Of a stretch of DNA of 64,000 nucleotides, positions 12,582 to 25,615 are shown in pieces. Numbering within the stretch: position 1 is the first letter of the stretch; the number at the start of each line of letters is the position of its first letter. Source of the DNA: Valencia hispanica (taxonomy: Eukaryota; Chordata; Actinopteri; Cyprinodontiformes; Valenciidae); assembly GCA_963556495.2 (NCBI GenBank), contig OY747702.1, positions 39,097,180-39,161,179 of the forward strand. Direction: 5' to 3'. Position numbers and translations under genes: made by a program. Under the pieces are notes generated by a model that was not told the DNA's origin, made no database searches, and worked only from the letters and a program-made list of their open reading frames with translations.

Positions 12582-14420
12582 GTGCTTATGGAACGAGGGC
12601 AAAAAATTGGGTTTTTTGAATGTGAAAAATTAGAGGATAAACCTGTTTGGTAGGTAACAAAAGCATCATGAGATTACAATTACCTTCACAATGCAGAACG
12701 TTTTTCTGATCTGCCTCCAGTATAATCCAAGCTGCATGCTCATATGTTGTTGATCGGGAGGATTACCATAAGAAATAGGAGTCTGATTATGTATGCAAGC
12801 AAATTTAGTTGCTCCATCAACTCCACTGCTACAGCTGGTGAACAGAGGAAATGTTATGAAATGCTTGCATCCATTTTCTGTATTTCAAATAATACTTATC
12901 TTAAGCAGTCAACAGGCAAAAGGCAGGGTACACAGTGAATATGTGCGCTACTGCAAGATCAATAAGGTTAAACTGAGAATGCTTTTGTACATTAGTCAAT
13001 CCTGAAATTAAACATGGACAAAGAACCAGACAGGATTGCCATCATCTGCTAGTCTTAGAAGGTGTACTTTTTGATTCTGTCTGTGTCTGGTTATGTTTGT
13101 CTGTAAACAATGGTGCTGTGATGCAAGACAACTTTCAGACTTGTTCTGGCAATAAAGGAATATTGCATCGCAATACAGAGACACCCAGGAAAGACAATCT
13201 ATATATATACACACACACACACACACCCACACACTCCTCTAAGGTCAAAATTGAAAGTGGAATTATTAACAAGTGCAAGAATAATGTCAGAGTGGACATT
13301 TTATAAATATTAGTTCTACTCATAATCAGTTATTCTGCTGGTTATATGGGGCTTAGACACACTCATAGAACAAAAGATCAGACAGAAACCAAAGAAAATG
13401 CAAACAACAACACCCATTTAACTTGAATAATCTGTAAATCACAGGAATGAGCCAAGATTAAATCGCATATTGAATTGAATTTTGCTATTTTTTTTAATAG
13501 AATCCATATTCTTATTTATGTAATTGTGAAAGCCTTGTAGATCCTCAAGCCTCTTATTTTTAATTTAAGTGGAGAACACAACATTATGTCAAAAACAATA
13601 TGCACTTATTTAAAAAAAAAAACTATAATCAGTCAAAGGAAAAAATAGTCATTACAGACAAAAATAAAGCAGTAATGGATTAGGGATTATGTGAATTGCG
13701 GCTTTTCCTGAATGTCGTGTGGGGTATTTTGCAGTCTTCTTTCCCTACAGTATTTCTGTGCTTTTTCTCAATTTTTTAAGGCAGCACAGCCTCAGTTTGA
13801 CCTGTCACTGTGATCTATGTTCAGGAGTATCAGAAGGGCTCAGCTGCAGGACTGATTCAGAGCTCTATAACACCCCCTCCATCCCCTCAGCCCTTCACCT
13901 ACCTCTCCGTCTCATTTGACACTGAATTAAGTCCCACCTGAGCTGCCGTCACTCCCATCATGCATCAGCCAGCCACCTGAGTCCTGCCTTCACATACTAA
14001 CCTCACAGCATCATTATGGGTCTTCCTCACTTTTTCTACAGTGAAACACACAAACATCCCGTGCAATACACGCAGATCCACGACGGTGATGAAGAAAAAT
14101 GATCACAGATTGAATTTGTTTTCAAGCTTCTTCTCCAACTCTGTGACTTAAATGGTTTTCAAAAATATCTGTCTAGTGTGATGGAAAAAGGCAAATGCAA
14201 TTGCAATCGATGGTGGAGGTTTCCATGACAATATGCACATGGGACCATTGCATTTAAGAGAAAAAGTAATAGCCAGGTTCTGCAAATCATATGGAAAAAT
14301 AGCCTAAACATCATCATTGTGACTGCCTGATGAGTATTTGTCAATTTGTCATTCAGGAGCATACAGGTGTAACATAAAAAAAAAGCCAAAGTGGAACGAT
14401 AGCTTGGAAAAGCAACTGTA
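12582..14420. other. No recognised gene; short AC microsatellite
   Basis: AT-rich DNA. A TA/AC simple repeat lies at about 13200-13231. The short open frames crossing it are low-complexity artefacts. Confidence 0.6.
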
Positions 14421-14429
14421 GCTGTCCAT

Positions 14430-14900
14430 CAATCTGTTATAAAGATATTTTTAAACAATTTCGAAACTTAGGATTCAGTACAAATGACAATCTTTCACAG
14501 TTTCTCAGAGAAATCAGAATCATCTCAGACACTACAGGTCAATGTAAAGCTAATGAGAGGACAATATGGAAAATAATAAACAAGTATGGCTATTTGAGAT
14601 GGGATAAAATGAAAAGATTTTTCTTTAAAAAATGGCCGCACAATTTAGGCTTGCAAGTTTACACATTAATAAATGATAAGGCTTCTAGAACAATGTGCTT
14701 TTTGGACAGATTATACAAAATGCACAGTTCCATATTTGAAGAAAACCAAACAGCAACATAAACACCTTATACTAACTGTCAAACACAACATTGGGAGCTA
14801 ATGATTGGGACTTCTTTAGCAGCAACAGAACTTGTGGACCTTGCAGTCAAACCGGATCATGGGGTGTACTAAAAGTTGCCATGTTTTGATGACTATGGGA
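14430..14900 (+). mobile_element. Tc1-like non-coding transposon relic
   Basis: Text of a fish Tc1-like element with scattered substitutions. Recognisable blocks are AGCTAATGAGAGGACAATAT, GAGATGGGATAAAATGAAAA, ATGCACAGTTCCATATTTGA and a decayed AACACCTTATACTAACTGTC-type block. The transposase frame is destroyed and the ends were not located. Confidence 0.5.
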
Positions 14901-15469
14901 ACTTTTTAACAGGGAATTTAACTAGTCTATGCCAAATTATTGGGTATTTTCTGTCCTATGAAAGGTTTAAAATACACTCTGTTCATATCCAGGGAAAGAG
15001 TTCTAGATAAGTCTCAAGCACTGAGAAAGAAACTATAAAATTTTTTTTTAACAATAGGACACTGAGTCAAAGTACTAAAAGAAGAATTTATTTCAATAAT
15101 TATATGCTTCTGGTCATATTACATTCTATATGTTGGCTTCTTGTTTCTTTTATTAAGTGGTCAAGTTTACCTCGTACTGATATAAAGTTCCTTTATATAT
15201 GTACTTTATGTACTGTAAATATATATTCAGTTCAATATATATTTATATACTGATATATTTACAGACATATATTTAAAATTCTTTTAATTATATGTCTGAA
15301 TTTAGACTGACAGGAGTAATTAAAGGGTACAGTGGCTGGTGTCTGACCTCTCCAACCCTGGATTGTTTAGCCAATCATGGAGGGTTAGCGTTAAATGTAT
15401 ATAGAATTATGATAAATAGTAGGTAAATATTGTGTCTGGGGCTGCATAGATGCAGAGCACTACAGCTGC
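14901..15469. other. AT-rich DNA with a small inverted repeat
   Basis: No gene. The segment 15170-15300 is almost pure A/T and contains CTGTAAATATATATTCAG facing CTGATATATTTACAG, which could form a hairpin. It may be an old transposon end or chance. Confidence 0.45.
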
Positions 15470-15766
15470 CCTTGCTGACCCCTGTTCATTTCTGAAAGCT
15501 CCAGCAATTAGCATGTGAGCCATAGAAGGGGACCACCGAAAATGAAGGAAGTCAACGGAGGCAGTGTTATGCTCTGGGCTATTTTCTCCTGCGAAACCTA
15601 AGTCTGCGCCTTACAACTACCTAAACATTTTTGAAGACTATGAAGACCCTTCATTGAAACTACTTTTCCTGATGAGTGTGGCCTCTGTCATCACGATAAT
15701 ACATCCTGCCACAAAGGAGAAATTGGTCACGAATGTTAGAGGAAAATTTGAGTGGTTAACTTCTTG
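15470..15766 (+). mobile_element. Tc1-like transposase relic
   Basis: The frame from 15564 (70 codons) preserves a decayed Tc1-type core. A GSVMLW-like phrase is visible in the DNA (GGCAGTGTTATGCTCTGGGC), followed by FEDYEDPSLKLLFL and a block where QQDNAPCHKAK would be expected but VITIIHPATKEKL is read. The second catalytic aspartate is therefore lost. It ends where a MITE-like element begins at 15767. Confidence 0.55.
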
Positions 15767-16060
15767 TTTCCATTGAGTGGTGTGTAGGTGCAGTTTAGTA
15801 CTCTGTTTTGTCTGTTTTCACTGTAAAAGCGGCCCATTTTGCTCATTTTCCTCTGAATTACAACCAATGAGCACGACTTAACCACAGCTGCGGCTGAGCG
15901 ACTCGATCGGGCCATTCTGAGTACATACCCCCATTCAGGTACTCCGTTGGTTCCTGAAAGGGCCCCAAAAACGACCCTGTCCGCCTGGCCCGATGAAGTG
16001 GAGACACGTGCATATCGGGAAGATCTGGTTAAATTACCCTGAATTTCCAATAGTGGAAAA
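15767..16060. mobile_element. MITE-like element, about 290 bp
   Basis: Ends are TTTCCATTGAGTGG on the left and, inverted, TTTTCCACTATTGG on the right. The body is GC- and CpG-rich compared with its flanks and has no coding potential I recognise. It directly follows, and may have truncated, the Tc1-like relic. Confidence 0.45.
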
Positions 16061-17329
16061 GTGCCTAAAGATCCTTGATGTTCCTTCTTGTATGATTATA
16101 AAATAAAAAAAGGACAAAATGTTTGAAAAAGTTTAGTCTGTAATACTAGATTTGGAACATCTAAATACAGATAAAAGTTAAAACTGCTATGCAATGAAAA
16201 TGTTTTATTAAGAAACAATAACAAAAGTTCACAAAATGGATTTATATATACTGTCTTCATTGCCTAGAACCTATCAAGAGACAACTAAAGAAATTAGAAA
16301 TGATTGGAGGTTTTAACAAAAAGCAAAGGAAAACAGGAGTCTTCCTAATGAGGGAAGATAACGAGACAATGCAGATGATTAATTTGCGACATAGGACCAG
16401 GTGTTAGGGGAGAACAAAACGCAAAACTAATGAAAAGAAAAACAAAAATACAGAACATAAGAGTAATTAAATGTAAAATGCAAAACAATGGAAAGAAGAC
16501 CACGATTATAACCAGAAGTTTAACAAAAATAAATCTAAATAAATCTTTAAAAGTTGTCGATGTTGATGTGCTGCACCATTTTCAATGGGAGATTTGAGAG
16601 GGGGAGAAAATTATAAATATGAGCAAAAGTTTGGGAGGTCACACCAAAAACAGGTTTGTCATAATCAGGGCACCACCTCATTATCGGCAGGCCTTCCATG
16701 GTACAACCCATCAGCCGCTGTCGGAACATGCTCGGGATCTCGTTATACCCAGAGTCCGAGGCTTCATTCATTACCTAATTGGTTGCCGAGAACCTGGCTC
16801 CATAAAGCGGGGACATGATCTCTGCCGCATCGTCCTGTGGCGTGGGCTGCCGGTTCATCCACCGCTCTGTGTGTCAAAGTGTCACAAACAATGGCTCTTC
16901 TGTGTCCCTCTCTCATTGTGCAGCAGGCAATTATCAGTGTAAACCAGGGCCGATTATTTCGGTCTGCTCCCGCATTTGTGCTCTACATGTTTTCACTGTT
17001 TGGCCTTAGTGGAAAAAAAACCTGCCTGTTAACTGTTAATAAGGTAATTAGAACCGTGCAACCAGTCAGATTTGAGCCACATTAAAGACAGAGCAGCAAC
17101 TTTTACTCTGAGTAAAATCAGGCACAAAAACAGCTGCAGCTTATTACGACAGTAAATACGGCTACTGGTAGATAAACAGCTTCGTTCAAAAACTAATTCT
17201 AGCCAATCAGAGTGCATTCTCGCCACAGGAAAGGCATGGCAACAAACAAACAGATGGCAATAAAGCTGTTTGGGGACTCAGGAATTGGAGTTACTCCTCC
17301 ACATCAGTTTGGAAAAGAAATAAAAAATG
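16061..17329. other. Unclassified segment, possible transposon remnant
   Basis: The part at 16547-16880 is less AT-rich than its flanks. On the minus strand it holds a 74-codon frame (16547-16771) containing NEIPSMFRQRLMGCTMEG. I do not recognise the protein. No splice-bounded exon structure, terminal repeats or second copy was found in the window, so I leave the identity open. Confidence 0.3.
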
Positions 17330-19020
17330 TATTCTTATCAGGAGCTTTAGAAAAAGCTGAAATTAACTTCTAGCACAGGCGACTATCAGTATCATCTAGG
17401 AGAAATATATATTAACTGTATATTAGACTATAATGAACAGAAGGTGACAGTGTAGGTTCTACTGGATTTAAGTGCTGCCTTTGATACAGTCGAACACACT
17501 ATTCTTTTAACCCATTTAAAACAGATTGGCCTCTCTGGAGCTGTTCACGAAAGGTTTACATCCTATGTCACCGATATGATTTTTATGGCAAGTTTGGATA
17601 CCTGCTCCTCTAAGGTCCACAAGATAACATGGGATGTGCCCCAGGGTTCAATTTTAGGCCCAGTTCTTTTTAACTCCCTCTTAGCAGTGTCATCAGAAGA
17701 TGTGAAATTAACTTTCACAGTTATGCTAATGATACACAGTTGTACATATCTGTGTCTCCTGATGACACACGGCCAATGGATGCGCTTTTTAACTGCGCTT
17801 TTTAACTGCCCTTTTTAACTAGATATCAAATCCTGGATGGCATAAAACGTTCTCCGGCTCAACCAGGACAAAACTTATATTTTAGTCATGGGTCCTGAGG
17901 TTCAAAAGAGAAACTTATACCAAAGCCGTAATCACTGCCAGTTAATCCTTCTTTACAAATGAAGAACCTGGGCGTGATTTTTGATTCTGAGCTGACTTTA
18001 ATCCTTCACATTAAAAACATAACTAAAATAGGTTTTTATCATCTAACGAGCATTGCCAGAGTCTGCCCTATTCTCTCTCAGGCCAAAACAGAGACACTGA
18101 TGCATGCTTTTATCACTTGTAGAATTGATTACTATAATACCTGGTCTTCCCAAAAAGAGTATCTCAGGTTTACAACTTCTACAAAATTCAGCAGCATGTA
18201 TCCTGATAAAGACCAGGAGGCAGGACCTGATAAAGACCAGGTCCTGCCTTCGTGGTCTCTGCACTTCTCTGGCAGCCGTCTCCTTGTCATCCCTAGAGTC
18301 AGGACACACACTCATGGTGAGGCATCTTTCCAGTACCATGGCCCTCACCTTTGGAACTGGCTGCTGGAGGACCTCAAGGCCGCAAAGAACGTTCATGTTT
18401 TTAAGAGCAGGCTCAAGACTTACCTTTTTAGCCTAGCATTTAACTTATCTTTATTTATTATAGTCTGTTTAATTGCTCTGCATGTTTTACCAACTTATAT
18501 TTTATCAGTGTTTTACTACTTAGTCTTATCATATTTATCTACGGCTTATTTTTATATTTTAACCTGCTATTTTAATCTTCCTTCCAGTGTTTCCTCTGTG
18601 GGAGCCCCATGCCTCAGGAACGGTGGTCAGCTGTAGCTGCCTAGGTGCTCTCCAGGTAGCCCTTGGGTGGAGGTGGGGGTCTTGGCCTTGCCTCCTCAGG
18701 GCGCCCTGTGTCAGTCCCTTGGCTGCTGCTGAAGATGTGCTGCTGCCGGTGCAGATGACTCCTTTGATAGCGTTTCCTTAGCTTACCTGGCTCATCTGTA
18801 CTTGGCCCAATGTCCTTTTTATTGTTACTCTTGAGTGTGTGTGTGTTTGCATGGGGGTTGGGTTGGGGGGGAGGGGGTTTTAATCGTGATCACGCTTTTA
18901 AATCTGTGGGGGAGGGATGGGAATGTGGTTTATGTGGGGTCATTTTAAACTGTAAAGGACTTTGAGTTGCAATGTTTGTATGAAAATTGTTTAATAAAAA
19001 AAGTTTGATTGATTGATTGA
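17330..19020 (+). mobile_element. LINE family C, RT C-terminal half with 3' UTR
   Basis: 5'-truncated jockey-superfamily LINE. The RT block LDLSAAFDTVEH is read at about 17464-17500, PQGSILGPVLF at about 17640, and SYANDTQLYI at about 17724, where the catalytic YADD is YAND. A longer open stretch at 17959-18636 gives MKNLGVIFDSELTL, RIDYYN and FKSRLKTYLFSLAFN, the usual C-terminal order. Frameshifts break the frame several times. The 3' UTR at 18640-18960 is GC-rich and the tail is AAAGTTTGATTGATTGATTG. The family C tail at 5185-5405 is a second copy. Confidence 0.85.
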
Positions 19021-21150
19021 TGGTAGAGGTGTGGCGATTTAAAAATTTTTGCTGAAAATGCTTGATAAAGCACTTTCAGTCCGCCACTTATGCATGCTGA
19101 GCGAATCCAGCATTGTGCTAAACCTGTACACATGTGGAACACCTATGTGTACTAGTAAAATAGTGCAATTACATGCTCAACTGCTTTTAGCTGTGTTAAA
19201 TTCATTTACCAACAGTTACCATAACAATACCCAGCTAGGAAGCTAGGTTAACAAAGCTCATTACCTAAAGATTCCTTGCTAAGATTGTACAAGTCCATTG
19301 TCTTACCAAGAGCGTCTACAAACGAAGACATTCCTGTTTAAAGTTGTCACTCTGTGGTCTGCCACACAGCTTTATCTAATGAAAATATGTGTCCATGTGT
19401 TGTTACGATTTGGGAAACGGGATTTAATAAACTCTTATGCTTATCTACTTGAGATACCATTTATCGCTTTTGCATTTACCCCAGGCACACCGTTTAACAA
19501 TTGTTGTGTATTAAAACCCAAAGAAATCCCAGAAAACCACAAAAGTGTCACAGGCCCTAATGCTTCTCTATGAGAAGAGACAGGGAGAATGTCCAAGTCT
19601 GTTTTTTCCGAGAAACTGGTACTTGAATGCTATTGGTTTGTTTGCGTTCGGGGGGGGGGGGGGGGTGTAGTTGAGCAGAACTGAGGCAGAGCTAAATTCA
19701 GAGTTATGCACTAATTTGTATTGATCTGGCACATATATCCTTAATAGGATACATTGGAGTTTCTGCTTAAAATGTGAAGAAATGCATTGTAGAAACCTGC
19801 ACAAACCAAGAGAATAATTTTCATTTGAATGCTATTGATTCGTTTGCATTTGGGGGGCGGGGGGTCAATTACTTAATAATTCACCTCCAGGGATGACAAA
19901 AATAATTTAAACATTGTTGATACATAGAATAATAGGCTGAAGTATGGTAAAGGTGGATTGCCAGCTTTCATTTTTGTGTACCTTTACACCCTTAGATTAT
20001 GGTATTTAGTCAATGTAAAAAAGGTATATTTTTCAAGGTTACACACAAATTGTAAGACCTCTTTCTGATCAAACTTTTGTTCATTCAGGTGGGTTAGTTC
20101 TTGTAGTTAGACACAGTTTTAAGAAAAAGAAAGCCACATAACATATGCAAAATACTTGGGAGTCAAATCTGCAACTCAATCTGTAATGGAAAATGTTTCT
20201 TAGTTTTGATCTTTCTAGTGACAGAAAAAGTTTATGATCCAAGACCTAGGTCTGAAGTTGATTACAATCTCCTCCCTATAACTGGATTGCTGCTTCCAAA
20301 TCCTTCCCTGTTTTGTACTTCTTTTTCCACAGACCTAGCTTATGCAACACAGTTTTTTCAACTTATGTCACAAAAACGAGTCCAATATCTGCCTCTTTTG
20401 ACAGAATCACAGGAAATAGTATGCTAACTAATTTAATATCTGTAGCCAAGGAGAATAATCCTGAAATACGACACCATTGATCAATCTTTGATCAAAGGAC
20501 AAATTACCTGTGTAAAGAAAGCTATTGTAAACATATGACTAACAAAAATCAGAGGATCTTTTTAACATTATCCGCATGAATCCAATGGTTTAAAGAGCCA
20601 TTAATTGGTATGTTTATGGCAATAAGGACCAAACTGCAGTGAGGCAGGCAGACAGGCAGGAAGAGGGAAAGCAGATGGAGCTTAATTATAAAGTACTTTA
20701 CAAAAACCAACGAGAAAAGAGAAAACAAAGAGGAAATAGATAACAAATAATGGTGGAATGTGTCGAGAAGGAAAGGGAAGTATTGTGCTTTTAAGCCTCT
20801 GGTATGGTGGCTGAGTGACATGACAAGCAGGTGTGACTAATCAGCTGTGGAAAGATCTGAGGGAAGTTGACAAGTAAACAAGAGAATGAAAACAGAGGGA
20901 ATAAATCAGGACACAAAAAGGATTTTACTAACTAAAAGATAATGACTAATACTAAAATAGGAATCTAAACCAATACACAGAGAACAGGGCATAAGAAAGA
21001 CTAAAAATCTCAACACAAAGGAATGAACTTTTACAGAACACCATTAGTCACAAATATCAACAACTTGGTATAATTGAAAAACAAAACTAAATGAAAACCA
21101 ACAACAACAAAATTGGACAATACTCCAGAAATTTTTAATTAGTTTTTATA
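19021..21150. other. No recognised gene; G-runs
   Basis: AT-rich DNA. A run of about 14 G at 19651-19664 is preceded by GCTATTGGTTTGTTTGCG. A similar phrase (GCTATTGATTCGTTTGCATT) precedes a second G-rich run at 19851-19863, suggesting an old local duplication. The open frames have no recognisable product. Confidence 0.5.
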
Positions 21151-21154
21151 AATT

Positions 21155-22490
21155 TTTTCATCCATCCATCCATTTTCTTCCGCTTATTGGGGTCGGGTCG
21201 CGGGGCAGCAGCCTAAGCAAAGAGACCCAGACTTCCCTCTCCCCAGCCACTTGTTCCAGCTCCTCGGGAGGAATCCCATAGCATTCCCAGGCCAGCCGAG
21301 AAACTCCCTCCAGCATGTCCTGGGTCTTCCCCTGGGCCTACTCCCGGTGGGACGTGCCCGAAACACCTCACCAGGGAGGCGTCCAGGAGGCATCCTGACC
21401 AGATGCCCGAGCCACCTCAACTGACTCCTCTCGATGTAGAGAAGCAGCGGCTCTACTCTGAGCTCCCTCCGGATGACTGAGCTTCTCACCCTATCTCTAA
21501 GGGAGAGCCCAGACATTCTACGAAGGAAACTCATTTCAGCTGCTTGTATCCGTGATCTCGTTCTTTCGGTCACCACCCAGAGTTCGTGACCATAGATGAG
21601 GGTAGGAACGTAGATCGACCGGTAAATCGAGAGCTTCGCCTTTCGGCTCAGCTCTCTCTTCACCAAGACAGACCGGTACAGCGCCCGCATAACTGCAGAT
21701 GCCCCACCAATCCGTCTATCGATCTCCCGCTCCATTTCTGGTGAACAATACCCCCAGATACTTAAACTCCTCCACTAGGGGAAGGACCTCATCCCCGACC
21801 CGGAGAAGGCACCCCACCCTTTTCCGGCTCAAGACCATGGCCTCGGATTTGGAGGTGCTGATTTTCATCCCAGCCGCTTCACACTCGGCTGCGAACCGCC
21901 CCAGCGAAAGCTGTAGATCACGTTCTGATGAAGCCAACAGGACCACATCATCTGCAAAAAGCAGAGACCCGATCCTGAGGCCACCAAAACGGATCCCCTC
22001 AACACCTTGGCTGCGCCTAGAAATCCTGTCCATAAAAGTTAGGAACAGGATCGATGACAAAGGGCAACCTTGGCGGAGTCCAGCTCTCACTGGAAACAAG
22101 CCCGACCCCATACTCCCGGAGTACCCCCCACAGGGCCCCTGAGGGACATGGTCGAACGCCTTCTCCAAGTCCACAAAACACATGTAGACCGGTTGGGCGA
22201 ACTCCCACGCACCCTCCAGGACCCTGCTGAGGGTGTAGAGCTGGTCCAGTGTTCCACGGCCAGGACAAAAACCGCATTGTTCCTCCTGGATCCGAGGTTC
22301 GACTATCCGCCTGACCCTCCTCTCCAGAACCCCTTAATAGACCTTACCAGGGAGGCTCAGAAGTGTGATCCCCCTGTAGTTGGAACACACTCTGTGGTCC
22401 CCTTTTTAAACAGGGGGACCACCACCCCGGTCTGCCAATCCAAGGGAACTGCCCCCAATGTCCACGCAATATTGCAGAGATTACTTTTTT
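21155..22490 (-). mobile_element. Rex3-type RTE retrotransposon, 5'-truncated
   Basis: Minus-strand RTE-clade LINE of the teleost Rex3 type. On that strand the RT gives CFVDLEKAFDHVP and GLRQGCPLS, then LLFADDVVLLASSERDLQLS with the catalytic FADD intact (frame 21716-22183). The frame at 21184-21735 carries EIDRRIGGASAVMRALYRSV, YGHELWVVTERTRSRIQAAE and QLRWLGHLVRMP. The two frames overlap, so a frameshift separates them. About 80 bp appear missing between the AFDHVP and SGLFPVR blocks compared with the copy at 51.5 kb. The 3' end carries the usual AAGCGGAAGAAAATGGATGG repeat tail at 21155-21185. Endonuclease and 5' parts are absent. Confidence 0.9.
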
Positions 22491-25400
22491 CAGCAGAAGG
22501 CTGGAAGTTTCAGCGTTGTCATGTAAGCAACTTTAGAAGTCTTTGGAGTTACCAAATATTTAGATCCTTCCTCTATCGTCTCTTTCGAAAATGTGAACAG
22601 TGGCAAATCCAGGTACTTTTCTGCTGTTATCATAGAAGTTTGAAAACTGTGACGTAAATGCACATATTCTTACTCTTCCCAGCGATCAACAGGTGCCCAT
22701 GTGCGCCACCCTCAAAAAAAATGTTTTTTTTAAAATCTCACAGTGCGTTAAGTCCTCACACAGCACTTCTTTGAAGGTGCATTCTCAACAGGAAACGCAG
22801 CAGATTCTCCCCTCCTACTTCTAATCTGCAAATGAATCACACAAAGCTAACGCTTGTTGGATTGTTTTTGTTGCACAGCTTATGGACTTTACGGTTAAAA
22901 CAAACTTACACTTTAAAAAAGGTAAAGTAAATGAAAAGCAAAAAACAACAAAAAAACTAAGGAACTCCACCATTCTAGAGAAACTTTAGTTTATTTCCTT
23001 CTTAATTGCTTCCATTTGGGAAGTGCTCTTTTTTACATTTAAACAGTTGCCTTTTTATGTCTGCATAATGTTGTTGTTATAAATTCTGTAAGTACGCCCA
23101 TTTCAGAGGTAAATGCATTCAACACAACGTCTGCCTCTCCCTTGTTGAGTTCCCCAGGGTTTTATTCTGATTATACATTCTGATTATATACGCTTTCAAG
23201 TTAGTATGGGAGTCAATGTAATTTCATTATTTATTTTTTCTTATGAATGTTTCAGTTTTTTAAATAAATTCTTTATGATTTTTGTATTCTGTTTTTTAGT
23301 TTCCTGCCTTTCACGTGAATCGCTGGGGGAAATTAATTTTGTTTTAAATGTGCTTAATAAGGTTGGATTAATTTGAGCTTGTGGCTTTGACCACAAAGAT
23401 GGACACTTTGTGGGTCAAACCCTTCTGCTTGTGTACCATGAAAGCAACTTTTGCATTCTGATATCCCCTGACCTCTAATCTACTGCCCAAGAACTGTCAA
23501 ATGAAGGGCAGAACTTTCAACATTTATCACTAAATAAATACCAGCATAATTGTATCACTTTGACTTTCTAGTGTCTAATTTTAGATCTTTGCAGATGTCG
23601 AGTGTCTTCCAGCGAGGAGCTCAGACACCTTCAGTGATGAATGGCTTTAAATTGCTCTAACAAGTTGTAAACTGACCCTAAGAGCCTTGCACTGTGAGCA
23701 TTGGTGTTTATCTTCTCCAGTCGTCCTGTCGCAAGCCTGCAGAGAGGGACGTCCTTTTGACAACAAAGGTTAAAAATTCTGCTCTGACTCTGTGGGACCC
23801 GTCTCGCCACTGACGCCATGATTTAATCAAGGGGAAGGAGAGGTGAGGCTCGGTGCTGCGCTCCTAGATGGACAAATCTGACCAGATTGCACAGAGTTTG
23901 AAAAAAATGGAAAGTCAAGGGGGACAGAAAGAAATGGAGGAAGATAGATGAACATAATGAACTGGATGCAGAGGAAGACAAACGAAACATGATTACTGTT
24001 TTACATTTTTTTTATTGATTTGTTAGTTTATTTATTAAAGAAGGGAATTTATAGGTCTCAGTCAAATAAACATGATTTATTACTCATAACATGCATGTAA
24101 AAAACTTTTCAGCAGCAATCTGTTTTGTTTCAGCCTTCGTCCTGAGTGTTATGGGTGTGTCCAGACAAGTGAAACTTTGTCTACTTCAAAGTTTTGAAAT
24201 TGTAAAATTGCAATTTAGAATAAGTTTAATTACTACACCAATAGAAAAAATATAAAACCATTGGCATGAACTGTTTGCTAGGACTTGTTAATTGTCTTAT
24301 AGTTTACCGTTTCAGCTAATGTAAACATATGGCAGTTGTCCAGAATATATAGGGCAAGCCACAGAATATCATTGCTAAAGAAACTAGCTATCCACAGAAT
24401 GTTTCAAGCATATTAATAGGAAGGTTGAGTGGAAGGAAAAAGTGTCATATAAAATCAGATAAGCACAGCCTGGTGAGGTTTGTGAAGCAAAGCTCATTCA
24501 TGATCTTACACTGCAGTTAGAAACAACATCAGCAGCTTCTGACCTGGGCCAAGGAGATAGGGCAGTCATTTACCAATACATTTATGAGCACTTCAGCTTC
24601 ATCTTTCTACTCTGCCAAAATCATTAATACTTTGTGTAACGTCGGTTGTTTTCAATGTTGTGCAACAGTAAGTGCAATCATGTTTGGTTCACCTGACCAA
24701 TAAAAATTATGATCAATATATGAATATTAATATAATTATTAATTACATTTTAGTTATTTATTAAACTATTTAGGGCACCACTTTCCGTCTTTTATGAAGG
24801 AATTAATTCGACATTTGGAATGGTATAATTGGACATGCAGACCAGAATAAGCACAAACAACTTATCTCTAAGGTATGAGAATTTATTAATAAATTAACTT
24901 TACAGCCAAAACATTTTGTCAATAAATCACATCTATCCTACAAGCCTACAAACTAAACTACTAAACCGATTTGAGAAAATGGATAATATGTAAACTAGTC
25001 AAACAATTAACAGTTAACCTCAAAAGAACCAGAAAGGAACAAACAATAAACATCAGGAAATCACTTAAAAACCACCATCTTATCATGTATTGGGAGGAAG
25101 GAAAGGGGTGTCTGTGTATGTTCGTGTGTGTAAGTTAAACAAAGGAAAAACACGTGGTTCAGCACAAGGAGTTGCTGGGATTAGCTTCTCCACAGGGGGG
25201 GTGGAGCTAAGGCCTAGCTCTGATGAGTTTAAACTAAGGAACTCGTGTGGTTCAAAAAGAAGGGTACGATATCTAAATCATTCTAAGTTATCTCTGCTCA
25301 GACACATTAATAGGAGGATAAAATGAACAAGTTCGATCCTACTTTGAGGTGATTTGAAGTCAGCGTGGAAAGACAAACATGGCTGCTCTTCATGGGCTTT

Positions 25401-25615
25401 TATAGCCTTTAGTGATGTCATTGTGGTGCACGCACCATAGGTGTCATTTAGCCTGGAAGCCGGGGGCATGTCCCCAGCAATATTTATGATTGACGGTTTT
25501 GTCCGCCACCAGCACACATGTCATGGTTTATTTCTGCTCAGATGTTGCAGCATTCTTCACAGTGAATATGTCAAGGTTTTAAAAGACTCATAGTCTTCTG
25601 CAAATACGTTCAGGG
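22491..25615. other. No recognised gene
   Basis: Over 3 kb without a recognisable gene. It is AT-rich except for 25090-25480, where a minus-strand GGCTATAAAAGCC lies near 25400. I see no terminal repeats that would make this an LTR. The small frames at 23631-23819 and 25278-25517 have no motif I can name. Confidence 0.5.

Noticed and set aside
13008..13323. Frames with VCVCVY or THTHTP runs
   Set aside because: They are translations of the AC microsatellite.
21699..22657. Plus-strand frames of 147 and 195 codons
   Set aside because: They are antisense shadows of the Rex3 reverse transcriptase.
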